Assembly: GCA_018224345.1 (NCBI GenBank)
Contig: JAGTUW010000240.1
Span: 1-15,630, forward strand
Source of the DNA: Bacteroidota bacterium
GTDB lineage: Bacteria; Bacteroidota; Ignavibacteria; SZUA-365
Direction: 5' to 3'
DNA: 15,630 bases
The position numbers and the translations under genes are program-made. Shown one piece after another: positions 1-6,460 of the stretch (the stretch's first letter is position 1; every line of letters starts with the position of its first letter). The notes beneath the pieces were generated by a model. The model was not told the origin of the DNA and made no database searches. It was given only the letters and a program-made list of their open reading frames with translations.

Positions 1-396
1 ATTCATATTTACTGTGCCATAAAAATGCATCCAAGCCCCATTAACTGTTATAGCTCCCCCATTTTGCAATGTTAGCACGCCATGAACGGTTAATGATCTG
101 CCCCAGCCAGCAACTCCAATTACAATATACCCATTTGTGGTAATGACAAGTTCAGCGTTCGATTCTACTACTACAGACTTAAGGACAGATGTATTCGAAA
201 GATCTACAGTAACAGTTGTTCCTGAAGAAATGATCACATCGTCACCAACTTGGGGTGTCATTGATGAATTCCATGTAGAACCATTATTCCATGATCCTGA
301 GGTTGTACTGCTCACTTGTGCCAATGTGAGCTGATGATAAGTACAAAGGAGGAGTACAGATAAAACCGCACTCAGTATACGATCAACATACTTCAT
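1..396 (-). CDS. Secreted protein, N-terminal fragment (runs off left edge)
   Basis: I translated this frame directly; it is open for 132 codons and leaves the window without a stop. The ATG at 394-396 follows AGGAG with a 7-base gap, a strong ribosome site. The protein begins with a classical signal peptide (MKYVDR, then a hydrophobic run, cleavage likely after TLA before Gln27). The mature part opens with a Trp/Ser/Asn-rich stretch (SGSWNNGSTWNSS) followed by GDDVIISSGTTVTVD and short beta-strand repeats. In Bacteroidota and relatives such openings are typical of large beta-helical or adhesin-like surface proteins, often exported by the type IX system through a C-terminal domain; that end is outside the window, so the route is inference. 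Base composition is clearly more AT-rich than the genes to the right. Function unknown. Confidence 0.85.
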   Translation of the reverse strand, partial: MKYVDRILSAVLSVLLLCTYHQLTLAQVSSTTSGSWNNGSTWNSSMTPQVGDDVIISSGTTVTVDLSNTSVLKSVVVESNAELVITTNGYIVIGVAGWGRSLTVHGVLTLQNGGAITVNGAWMHFYGTVNMN

Positions 397-603
397 TCGT
401 TTTCTCCTGCTTGTTATAATTGCGAGTGAAAGACAATTATGGATATACGTGATCTGTATTGCCCCCATTCTATCTTAATAGGAGGGTTTATTCCAATATA
501 GTGCGGTTTCAGGATTTAGGCAAGCTTTCTTTGCTATCTGTCGTATTTTTAATCTTTCAGGTCATTTACTTCCTTAATATAGTGTTGTATTTGAAGGGTT
601 CGA

Positions 604-637
604 AGAATTTCGATGATGTCGGCTAGAATTCCGATGA
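604..637. repeat. Imperfect 13-bp direct repeat, 21-bp phase
   Basis: AGAATTTCGATGA (604-616) and AGAATTCCGATGA (625-637) match at 12 of 13 positions and start 21 bp apart, two helical turns. This would suit a dimeric regulator binding one DNA face. It lies about 210 bp upstream of the left gene's start. A regulatory role is inference. Confidence 0.4.
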
Positions 638-704
638 AAAATTTCTCCTCAATGTGTGCTGATACCAGCATCACCAAGTAAGCTTAAACTCGTATATCCA
701 TCTG

Positions 705-728
705 GCGCTAATTCACCATCATTAGCGC
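705..728. repeat. Perfect 8-bp inverted repeat with 8-nt loop
   Basis: GCGCTAAT (705-712) and ATTAGCGC (721-728) are exact reverse complements separated by 8 bases; the stem can extend by one G-U pair at 704/729 in plus-strand RNA. Pyrimidine-rich TTTCTCTCTCC follows on the plus strand. This could be a weak terminator or an operator; no plus-strand gene ends nearby. Confidence 0.4.
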
Positions 729-1000
729 TTTCTCTCTCCATTTACATTCATTAATTTTTGTTTTTATTATTTATGCGGGCATATTATCTTTATATTCGTT
801 CAGATAAATACTAATCACACTTAACCCGGGAAAGCAAGCAAAGTACAGCGTTCTTTCAGATTTTAAATCCAAATAAGCGGAGAAAATTCACGAAGGCCAC
901 GCTGTTGCCCTCTCCGGGTACGCTGGAGAGCACGGGTATCCGGATCTGCTGAAAAGGTGTTGAACTGGATGAGGTAACGGATGAGAGGATAAATATAAAG

Positions 1001-1030
1001 AAAACGCTCCCTTTTTCCGGGGAGCGTTTT
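1001..1030 (-). terminator. Intrinsic terminator of the redox operon, 3' of trxB
   Basis: AAAACGCTCCC (1001-1011) and GGGAGCGTTTT (1020-1030) are perfect 11-bp complementary arms around an 8-base loop, starting about 24 bp after the trxB stop. The minus-strand transcript has a GC-rich core ending in four U residues. The arms are A/T flanked on both sides, so it could work in both directions. Confidence 0.85.
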
Positions 1031-1054
1031 GATGATGTCAGTACGAGAGTCGGG

Positions 1055-1999
1055 TTACTCGATACCCTGAACTGCAAGCCAGCGTTCCGCGTCTATGGCG
1101 GCCATACAGCCACTCCCCGCTGCAGTCACCGCCTGACGATACACATGATCCTGAACGTCACCACAGGCGAAAACACCTTCGATATTTGTGTACGTACCTT
1201 CTCCCTTTGGAATCACGTAGCCGTTTTCATCAAGATCGAGCACATCGACAAACAGGTCTGTGTTCGGCCGGTGCCCGATACCCATGAATAATCCGTCGAT
1301 GGGGAATTCCTCCAGTGTGCCGCTCAGCGTATCCTTGAGAATCAGATGTGTCAGCTTTTTCGCACCGTTTTCCTCGACACCTTTGATCTCTTCGACAGTA
1401 CTGTTCCACCTGAAAGCGATTTTCTCGCTGTTCATGGCACGTTCCTGCATGATTTTCGAAGCACGCAATTCACCACGCCGGTGAATGACCGTCACCTTTT
1501 TCGCGAACTTCGTCAGATACAAGGCCTCTTCCATGGCAGTATCACCACCACCGACAACGGCTACTTCCTGGTCACGAAAGAAAAATCCGTCACAGGTCGC
1601 GCACGCAGAGACACCGTATCCCATGTACTCCTTTTCAGTTTCAATTCCGAGGAGCTTCGCGCTGGCTCCGGTAGAAACAATGACGGCGTCTGCGGTGTAG
1701 GTGGTTTCTCCGACCATAACTTTGAACGGACGCCGGGAGAAATCCACAGCCGTGACATGCTCGAACCTGGATTCCGTGCCAAAACGCTGTGCCTGCTTGC
1801 GCATTTCATCCATCAATGCGGGACCCTGTATCCCTTCAGGGAAACCCGGATAATTCTCCACTTCGGTCGTGATGGTCAACTGACCACCAGGCTGATTCCC
1901 CTCGAAAATCAGGGGCATGAGATTTGCCCGCGCAGTGTACAGCGCAGCGGTAAGTCCCGCAGGACCCGATCCGATGATAATGACTTTACGATGTTCCAT
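1055..1999 (-). CDS. trxB: Thioredoxin-disulfide reductase (TrxB)
   Basis: A flavoenzyme that passes electrons from NADPH through FAD and a redox-active disulfide to thioredoxin in the cytoplasm. From the ATG at 1997-1999 it has 314 residues, the usual size. Visible motifs: FAD-binding GSGPAG (residues 10-15), active-site CATCDG with Cys133 and Cys136, NADPH-binding GGGDTA (150-155), the phosphate-binding HRR of NADPH-specific members (173-175), and the second FAD motif around CGDVQD (279-284). An in-frame TTG 12 codons upstream would overlap queG. I prefer the ATG because the FAD motif then lies about ten residues in, as in the family, although its GGAAGG ribosome site is only 3 bases away. 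It is the last gene of the operon, 23 bp after queG and followed by a terminator. The CxxC shows TrxB rather than the YpdA/Bdr bacillithiol-disulfide reductase type. Confidence 0.96.
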   Translation of the reverse strand: MEHRKVIIIGSGPAGLTAALYTARANLMPLIFEGNQPGGQLTITTEVENYPGFPEGIQGPALMDEMRKQAQRFGTESRFEHVTAVDFSRRPFKVMVGETTYTADAVIVSTGASAKLLGIETEKEYMGYGVSACATCDGFFFRDQEVAVVGGGDTAMEEALYLTKFAKKVTVIHRRGELRASKIMQERAMNSEKIAFRWNSTVEEIKGVEENGAKKLTHLILKDTLSGTLEEFPIDGLFMGIGHRPNTDLFVDVLDLDENGYVIPKGEGTYTNIEGVFACGDVQDHVYRQAVTAAGSGCMAAIDAERWLAVQGIE

Positions 2000-2022
2000 A
2001 ATCCTTCCGATGTTCTTGTGTT

Positions 2023-2973
2023 TCAGCGGTTCCAATCACTATTTGATTCCTTTTGCTTCAAAAGGGTTCGCGCATTGCGCCGAAGTCCTTCGGGCTTGCT
2101 GCGTTTGACAGGGCTCTTCCGAAACCGGGTTCTGAACTCTTCATCGGAGAGCCCGGCGAGTTCCTCGATCCCGGGAGAGATATTGAATGGCCGGGGCGCG
2201 TAGGAACTTTCCAGTGTTGACTGGGCGAATGAATTCCATGGACAAACATCCTGACAGGTATCACATCCGAACACCCATTGTTCGAAGTCCATTTCAGCAA
2301 CCGCTTCGTCATGCCCGCCGCGCTGTTCGATGGTAAGATATGAAATGCATGCGTTGGAATCCACGACATAGGGACGTACGATCGCCTGCGTGGGGCATGC
2401 ATCGAGGCAGCGTACGCAACTCCCGCAGAAATCCTCCATCGGCGTGTCATACTCGAGCTCCAACGTCGTGAGAATTTCACCAAGAAACACCCAGGAACCA
2501 TAATCCCGGGTAATGACATTGCCGTTTTTTCCGAGCCAGCCTATTCCCGCACGCACCGCCCAGGCCTTGTCCATCACAGGACCGGTATCGACATACCGAC
2601 GCGTGCGCGCCTCGGGGAAATGCTCCACGATAAATTCCTCCAGCTGCTTGAGTCGCGCACCGAGGACATCATGATAGTCATCCCCCCAGGCATAGCGTGA
2701 TATACGGGCCGTGGAATCATCGTTCGAATGCTGTTGAGGAGAATAATAATTCATTGCGACACTGATCACACTGCGGGCACCATCGAGCACAAGGCGAGGA
2801 TCGGAGCGGCGTTCCGGTGCTCGCTGCATCCAGTCCATGCCGGCATGGTACCCAAGGCGCAGCCATGTGTCCAGCCGCCCGGCTTCTTTGGTCAGAGCGC
2901 CAGCAGGAGCGATGCCGACATGCGTGAATCCCAGTGCAAGGGCCTGCTCTTTGATCGTATCGGTAATTCTCAT
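2023..2973 (-). CDS. queG: Epoxyqueuosine reductase QueG
   Basis: Catalyses the final step of queuosine synthesis, reducing epoxyqueuosine at the wobble position of GUN-anticodon tRNAs; the family uses cobalamin and two [4Fe-4S] clusters and needs low-potential electrons. The 316-residue protein has the conserved VDTGPVMDKAWA segment (128-139) that carries the catalytic aspartate. The first ferredoxin-like motif is CGSCVRCLDACP (Cys183, 186, 189, 193). The second cysteine set is Cys209, Cys237, Cys240 and Cys244 (CDTCQDVCPWN). The C-terminus (EGLRRNARTLL) is a short HEAT-like end, without the longer C-terminal part of E. coli QueG (379 residues), so length is at the small end of the family. 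The start is an ATG 7 bp after the Rieske gene's stop, with a weak AGG ribosome site. An upstream ferredoxin in the same operon is a plausible electron donor (inference). Confidence 0.95.
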   Translation of the reverse strand: MRITDTIKEQALALGFTHVGIAPAGALTKEAGRLDTWLRLGYHAGMDWMQRAPERRSDPRLVLDGARSVISVAMNYYSPQQHSNDDSTARISRYAWGDDYHDVLGARLKQLEEFIVEHFPEARTRRYVDTGPVMDKAWAVRAGIGWLGKNGNVITRDYGSWVFLGEILTTLELEYDTPMEDFCGSCVRCLDACPTQAIVRPYVVDSNACISYLTIEQRGGHDEAVAEMDFEQWVFGCDTCQDVCPWNSFAQSTLESSYAPRPFNISPGIEELAGLSDEEFRTRFRKSPVKRSKPEGLRRNARTLLKQKESNSDWNR

Positions 2974-2980
2974 TGTCTGC

Positions 2981-3313
2981 CTACCACCATTGCTGCGTCT
3001 CCTGGTCGGGAAGCGCGATCAGAACATCCTTCCCTTCGATGCGAACATCGTATGCGGTTACCCTGCCTGAAGCATCAACTGCCCGACCGGTGGCGAGATC
3101 AAAACGCCAACCGTGCATCGGACAAGTGAGCAACGTATCGCACAATTCCCCCTCAGCAAGCACGGGGATGTGTTGGTGAGGACACAGGTTTTCAATGGCA
3201 TAGACCACACCTGCGATTAAAAACAGGGCCAATTCACGACCCTCGACGGTGAAGGCACGTCCTTTCCCTTCGCGCAAGGTGTCGAGAGTGGTGACTTTCA
3301 CGAAATCGGTCAT
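2981..3313 (-). CDS. Rieske [2Fe-2S] ferredoxin-like protein
   Basis: A 110-residue single-domain soluble Rieske protein. The cluster ligands are visible as CPHQH (Cys44, His46) and CPMHGW (Cys64, His67), separated by 17 residues as in NirD- and dioxygenase-ferredoxin-type proteins. There is no signal peptide or membrane helix, so it is cytoplasmic and not a cytochrome bc subunit. It starts 3 bp after the stop of the metallo-hydrolase gene (TAAgcgATG), which suggests translational coupling, and stops 7 bp before queG. Relatives serve as electron carriers to oxygenases or as small subunits of reductases; no such partner lies in the window, so its substrate partner is unknown. The ending QQWW is unusual but in frame. 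Confidence 0.9.
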   Translation of the reverse strand: MTDFVKVTTLDTLREGKGRAFTVEGRELALFLIAGVVYAIENLCPHQHIPVLAEGELCDTLLTCPMHGWRFDLATGRAVDASGRVTAYDVRIEGKDVLIALPDQETQQWW

Positions 3314-3316
3314 CGC

Positions 3317-4192
3317 TTACCCGGAACGTACGTGTTGCGAATAGACATCATCAAGCGTTCCATGGTGCGCAAGTCGAAATCCCTTTTCAGACCGTTCAAC
3401 AGTGGCCGCTTCGACAATCGGGTCATGCTCGAACATCAGAATGTCCCCGTCTCCCACCGCCCGCGTGAGCAGATCATGTTTCTCCTGCAGCGTCACCAGG
3501 GGCTGAAGATCGTAGCCCATGATCCACGGGCCGGGCAGATGTGCACTCATGGGGATGAGGTCCGCTGCATAGAGCAGCGAAACATCACCGTCCCGCACGC
3601 GGACGAGCTGCTGTCCGAACGTGTGTCCGTCAACGATATGCAACTCCATCTCCTCGAAGATCTTCTCCTCGCCGTCGAGCAGTTGCAGGATTCCTGCTTC
3701 CCGCAGCGGAAGATAATTGTCGGCGATAAAACTCGCACGATCGCGTTCGGACTGCGTCATTGCCCATTCCCATTGACGGCGCTGGACATAATGCGTTGCA
3801 TTGGGAAACATCGCGCTCAGTGCACCACCATCATTCCGGACACAGCCACCGACATGATCGAAGTGCAGGTGCGTCAGTATCACATCCGTCACCTCTTCCG
3901 CGGTTATGCCGAGCGTGGCGAGTCCGGTTTCGAGTGACACTACGGAGAAGTCGATGGCAAATATGTCCCGAAATTTCCCGCTTTCCTTATGACCCACACC
4001 GGTATCCACGAGTATGACGCGGTCTGCGCGCCGCAGACACAGCGCGCGCATTGTCATATCAATGCGATTACGCTCATCGGCGGGGTTCGCTCTGTGCCAG
4101 AGTGGTTTGGGAATGACACCGAACATGGCGCCACCGTCGAGCTTGAAGCGCCCTGTTTCGAGCAGATTGACCTTCCAGGAGCCAAATTCCAT
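3317..4192 (-). CDS. Metallo-beta-lactamase-fold metallo-hydrolase
   Basis: A 291-residue cytoplasmic hydrolase with a full set of dinuclear metal ligands. THLHFDH gives His108, His110, Asp112 and His113; further ligands are His190 (DGHTFGQQ), Asp211 (AADLIP) and His256 (FEHDP). The overall pattern, with an N-terminal LLETGRFKLDGGAMFG stretch and a DTGVG strand, belongs to the lactonase-like branch that includes N-acyl-homoserine lactonases, but members of this branch act on many esters, lactones and thioesters and the substrate cannot be read from sequence. No signal peptide. It begins 3 bp after the ferredoxin stop, has no clear ribosome site of its own, and is probably translated by coupling. 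Sitting between two electron carriers is unusual for this fold; flavodiiron proteins combine it with flavodoxin, but no flavodoxin domain is present here. Confidence 0.9.
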   Translation of the reverse strand: MEFGSWKVNLLETGRFKLDGGAMFGVIPKPLWHRANPADERNRIDMTMRALCLRRADRVILVDTGVGHKESGKFRDIFAIDFSVVSLETGLATLGITAEEVTDVILTHLHFDHVGGCVRNDGGALSAMFPNATHYVQRRQWEWAMTQSERDRASFIADNYLPLREAGILQLLDGEEKIFEEMELHIVDGHTFGQQLVRVRDGDVSLLYAADLIPMSAHLPGPWIMGYDLQPLVTLQEKHDLLTRAVGDGDILMFEHDPIVEAATVERSEKGFRLAHHGTLDDVYSQHVRSG

Positions 4193-4195
4193 AGC

Positions 4196-4528
4196 TCAGC
4201 GTGCTATTTCATCGAGGTACTTGACTTTTTCTACTAACTCTTCTTTGCTCTCCACATGCTTCGCATCCGGCAGACAACAGTCTACCGGACAGACAGCCGC
4301 GCATTGTGGCTCGTCATGGAAGGTCTCGCATTCGGTGCATTTATCGGGGACGATATAAAAAAAGTCCGCGGACCAGAAGCCATCGGCGCCTGAAGGAGCG
4401 GTGTCACCTTCGCCGTAGGTCTTGCCGGCGAGTTCCCAGTCCGCCCCGCCCTCATAAATGGCGGTATTCGGGCATTCCGGCTCGCAGGCCCCACAATTAA
4501 TGCACTCGTCAGTGATGAAGATAGCCAT
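4196..4528 (-). CDS. Low-potential 2[4Fe-4S] ferredoxin (Alvin-like second motif)
   Basis: A small iron-sulfur electron carrier, 110 residues from the ATG at 4526-4528. The first cluster motif is CINCGACEPECP (Cys9, 12, 15, 19). The second is CTEC, then eight residues, then CAAVCPVDC (Cys64, 67, 76, 80, with Cys84 and Cys85 after it). The eight-residue spacing in the second motif is the hallmark of the Allochromatium-type ferredoxins, whose clusters have very negative potentials. A roughly 35-residue Gly/Asp/Trp-rich insert separates the motifs, and a charged helix ends the protein. The frame is open upstream to 4636, but that extension is Pro/His-rich and unlike ferredoxins, while AAGGA stands 7 bases before the chosen ATG. 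First gene of the redox operon, so its promoter should lie in 4541-4833. Likely donor to QueG or other reductases (inference). Confidence 0.93.
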   Translation of the reverse strand: MAIFITDECINCGACEPECPNTAIYEGGADWELAGKTYGEGDTAPSGADGFWSADFFYIVPDKCTECETFHDEPQCAAVCPVDCCLPDAKHVESKEELVEKVKYLDEIAR

Positions 4529-4535
4529 GACAGCT

Positions 4536-4540
4536 TCCTT
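4536..4540 (-). promoter_or_regulatory. Ribosome binding site fixing the ferredoxin start
   Basis: AAGGA on the minus strand, 7 bases before the ATG at 4526-4528. It favours the 110-residue ferredoxin over the 146-residue open frame. Confidence 0.75.
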
Positions 4541-4777
4541 TATATAAAATGAAATTGAACCGTGTTCTGGGCATGGCCAGAGTGGCCTGTGCCTGAAGTA
4601 AGAACAATGGTTTTGGGCAAGGGGTTTCCCCGGCAATCATGTAATCCTGCTCTCTTCGGGGCATGGAAGCCATGAGAATGCACAGGGAAACACAATGCCG
4701 TGCCAAGCTAGCAAATCTGCAAGAAAACTACAATTGATGCCGGAGCGCATCGCCACAAAATCATCGATGATATTTTC

Positions 4778-4806
4778 TTGCCTCTGGCATCCGTCACTCG
4801 TATATT
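4778..4806 (+). promoter_or_regulatory. Sigma70-like promoter candidate for bshC
   Basis: TTGCCT (4778-4783) and TATATT (4801-4806) are separated by exactly 17 bp. Transcription would start near 4813, leaving a leader of about 20 bases before the bshC ATG. Bacteroidota promoters often depart from this consensus, so this is a match by pattern only. Confidence 0.45.
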
Positions 4807-4833
4807 CAGACTTACATGCAATAACAGTGAATC

Positions 4834-6459
4834 ATGATTACTCTTCCCTTTTCCGCAATGCCATCCGCACCCCGACTGTTCGTTGACTATGTCGAGAACA
4901 ATCCGGAAGCGCGTCGTTTTTTCATGGGTCATTTTTCCGATCTGATGGCTTTCGAAACACATCTGCAATGTCTCGAACGTCGCAATATTCTGCGCGAGCC
5001 TCTCTATTCTGCACTCGTCGCACAGAACAAGACGTTTTTCGCAGGCGAAGCCACATTCAAGCATCTCGAACGCCTTCAATCCCCGACAACGTTCGCCGTG
5101 GTCACAGGACAACAAGTCGGTCTGTTCGGCGGTCCCATGTACACACTGTACAAGGCGTTGACGGCGGTACGGCTTTCCCGCTGGCTCTCCGAACAGTTTC
5201 CCGCCTATTCCTTTGTCCCGCTGTTCTGGCTGGAAAGCGAGGATCACGATTTTGCGGAAATCAACAATGCGGGGGGTCTTTCGGCGGAGAATGATTTTAT
5301 CCAGGTCCGCTACGCCGAACCGGATGCAGACGCGCCACGGGATCTGCGCCCTGTTTCGCAGCGTCCCATCGAGACAGAGATCACTGATGTCATCGAAGCT
5401 TTTCGCAGTAGCCTGCCGGAGACAGATTTTTCGGAGGATGTGTTCCGGGACCTGCGCAACTGCTACACCGAGGGCGAAAGCCTGCAACGCGCCTTTGCCC
5501 GATATCTCAACACACTCTTTCCGGATGCGGGCCTTATCTTCATCGATCCTTCCGATCCGGCCATCAAGCAGCTCGTCACTCCGGTGTTGATGCAGGAACT
5601 CGAAACGCACCCGACGACGGGCGAGGAGGTCATCAAGCGCAGCGCGGAGCTCGAGGAAGGATATCACGCGCAGATCAAACCACGGGCAGTGAATCTGTTT
5701 CTGCTGCACAAGGGCAACCGCTATCCAATAGAACCGAATGAAGGTGGCTTCTTCCTCAAAGGCACGCGCCGTCGCTTTACCCGGGAGGAACTTCTGGAAC
5801 TGGCCACCGCAGAACCCGAGCGATTCAGTCCCAACGTATTGCTGCGTCCAATCATGCAGGACTTTCTGCTTCCGACCGCCGCCTATGTGGCAGGACCTTC
5901 GGAAATCTCCTATTTTGCACAATTACAGCCTGCCTATGACCATTTTCAGGTTCCGATGCCGGTCATTTTTCCGCGTGCCGGACTGACAATTATCGAAAGC
6001 AAGGTTGAGAAGGTCTTCAGAAAATTCGAACTCCCCTATTCCGCCATGTTTCTCGACATTGAAGCGGCATGGCGGTTGGCCAGAAAAAGTGATCAACCGG
6101 GCACAAACTTCGATGTCGCCGCCTACAACGAGCGCATTTTCGGGTTGCTCGAAGAACTCCCTGATCTTGCTGTCGCAGAACATGCCAATCTTTCAGGTCC
6201 GGCCGAATCGACAATACAGAACATCCGCCGCAGTCTGGCGATGTTTGAAGAGAAAGTCTTTCAACACCGTCAGAGAAATGACGAAGTACTGACGCGACAG
6301 ATCGAAAAATTACTCGTGTATCTTTCTCCTGAAGGTAAACTGCAGGAGCGGCAACTGAACATCGTCACATACCTCAATCGCTATGGAAACGACGTGCTCC
6401 CCCGGCTCGAGGAGGCCTGTAGTCCGTTTCCTGCCGAACACAGATTGCTGTTTCTCTGA
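4834..6459 (+). CDS. bshC: Putative cysteine ligase BshC (bacillithiol biosynthesis)
   Basis: Adds cysteine to glucosaminyl-malate, the last step in making the low-molecular-weight thiol bacillithiol in the cytoplasm. The 541 residues match the family length. Signature segments are TGQQVGLFGGPMYTLYKA (residues 91-108) and PLFWLESEDHDFAEIN (129-144), the nucleotide-like Rossmann core hallmarks, followed by the C-terminal half with a long helical, coiled-coil-like stretch near the end (roughly 465-520). The start at 4834 gives the N-terminal LPF motif seen in relatives, but no good ribosome site precedes it; the next ATG is at 4858. It is the only plus-strand gene here, divergent from the redox operon and ending 1 bp from the convergent VWA gene, so no separate terminator fits between them. 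BshA (GT4) and BshB (LmbE-type deacetylase) are not in the window. Confidence 0.95.
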   Translation: MITLPFSAMPSAPRLFVDYVENNPEARRFFMGHFSDLMAFETHLQCLERRNILREPLYSALVAQNKTFFAGEATFKHLERLQSPTTFAVVTGQQVGLFGGPMYTLYKALTAVRLSRWLSEQFPAYSFVPLFWLESEDHDFAEINNAGGLSAENDFIQVRYAEPDADAPRDLRPVSQRPIETEITDVIEAFRSSLPETDFSEDVFRDLRNCYTEGESLQRAFARYLNTLFPDAGLIFIDPSDPAIKQLVTPVLMQELETHPTTGEEVIKRSAELEEGYHAQIKPRAVNLFLLHKGNRYPIEPNEGGFFLKGTRRRFTREELLELATAEPERFSPNVLLRPIMQDFLLPTAAYVAGPSEISYFAQLQPAYDHFQVPMPVIFPRAGLTIIESKVEKVFRKFELPYSAMFLDIEAAWRLARKSDQPGTNFDVAAYNERIFGLLEELPDLAVAEHANLSGPAESTIQNIRRSLAMFEEKVFQHRQRNDEVLTRQIEKLLVYLSPEGKLQERQLNIVTYLNRYGNDVLPRLEEACSPFPAEHRLLFL

Positions 6460-6460
6460 A

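Larger units (their letters stand above)
397..1054. other. AT-rich noncoding region between the secreted-protein gene and trxB
   Basis: No reading frame here has a convincing start, ribosome site or recognisable product. From about 397 to 840 the DNA is visibly AT-rich, like the gene on its left. From about 850 it shifts to the composition of the rest of the window. It must hold the promoter of the left gene (none matches a sigma70 consensus well). It also contains a 13-bp imperfect direct repeat (604-637), an 8-bp inverted repeat (705-728), a loosely repeated AATATAGTG (495-503 and 576-584) and the trxB terminator (1001-1030). Confidence 0.7.
4529..4833. other. Divergent noncoding region between ferredoxin and bshC
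   Basis: No credible gene. The right end holds the bshC promoter candidate (4778-4806). The left end must hold the promoter of the five-gene redox operon, but I could not pick a good -35/-10 pair on the minus strand. GGGGTTTCCCC (4621-4631) is a small palindrome without an obvious role. Confidence 0.6.

Noticed and set aside
856..1077. 73-residue minus-strand open frame between trxB and the noncoding region
   Set aside because: It spans the trxB terminator, overlaps the end of trxB in another frame, and has a low-complexity Ser-rich sequence with no ribosome site.
1346..2203. 285-residue plus-strand open frame over trxB and queG
   Set aside because: Antisense to two certain genes, with no recognisable motif.
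4621..4631. GGGGTTTCCCC palindrome upstream of the ferredoxin
   Set aside because: Only 4-bp arms, no second copy; too short to call an operator.
4529..4636. 36-residue N-terminal extension of the ferredoxin
   Set aside because: Pro/His-rich, unlike ferredoxins, and a good ribosome site sits directly before the internal ATG.
4708..5922. 404-residue open frame antisense to bshC
   Set aside because: The opposite strand is a clearly recognised BshC; the antisense frame is His/Cys/Arg-rich without any domain, a shadow of codon bias.
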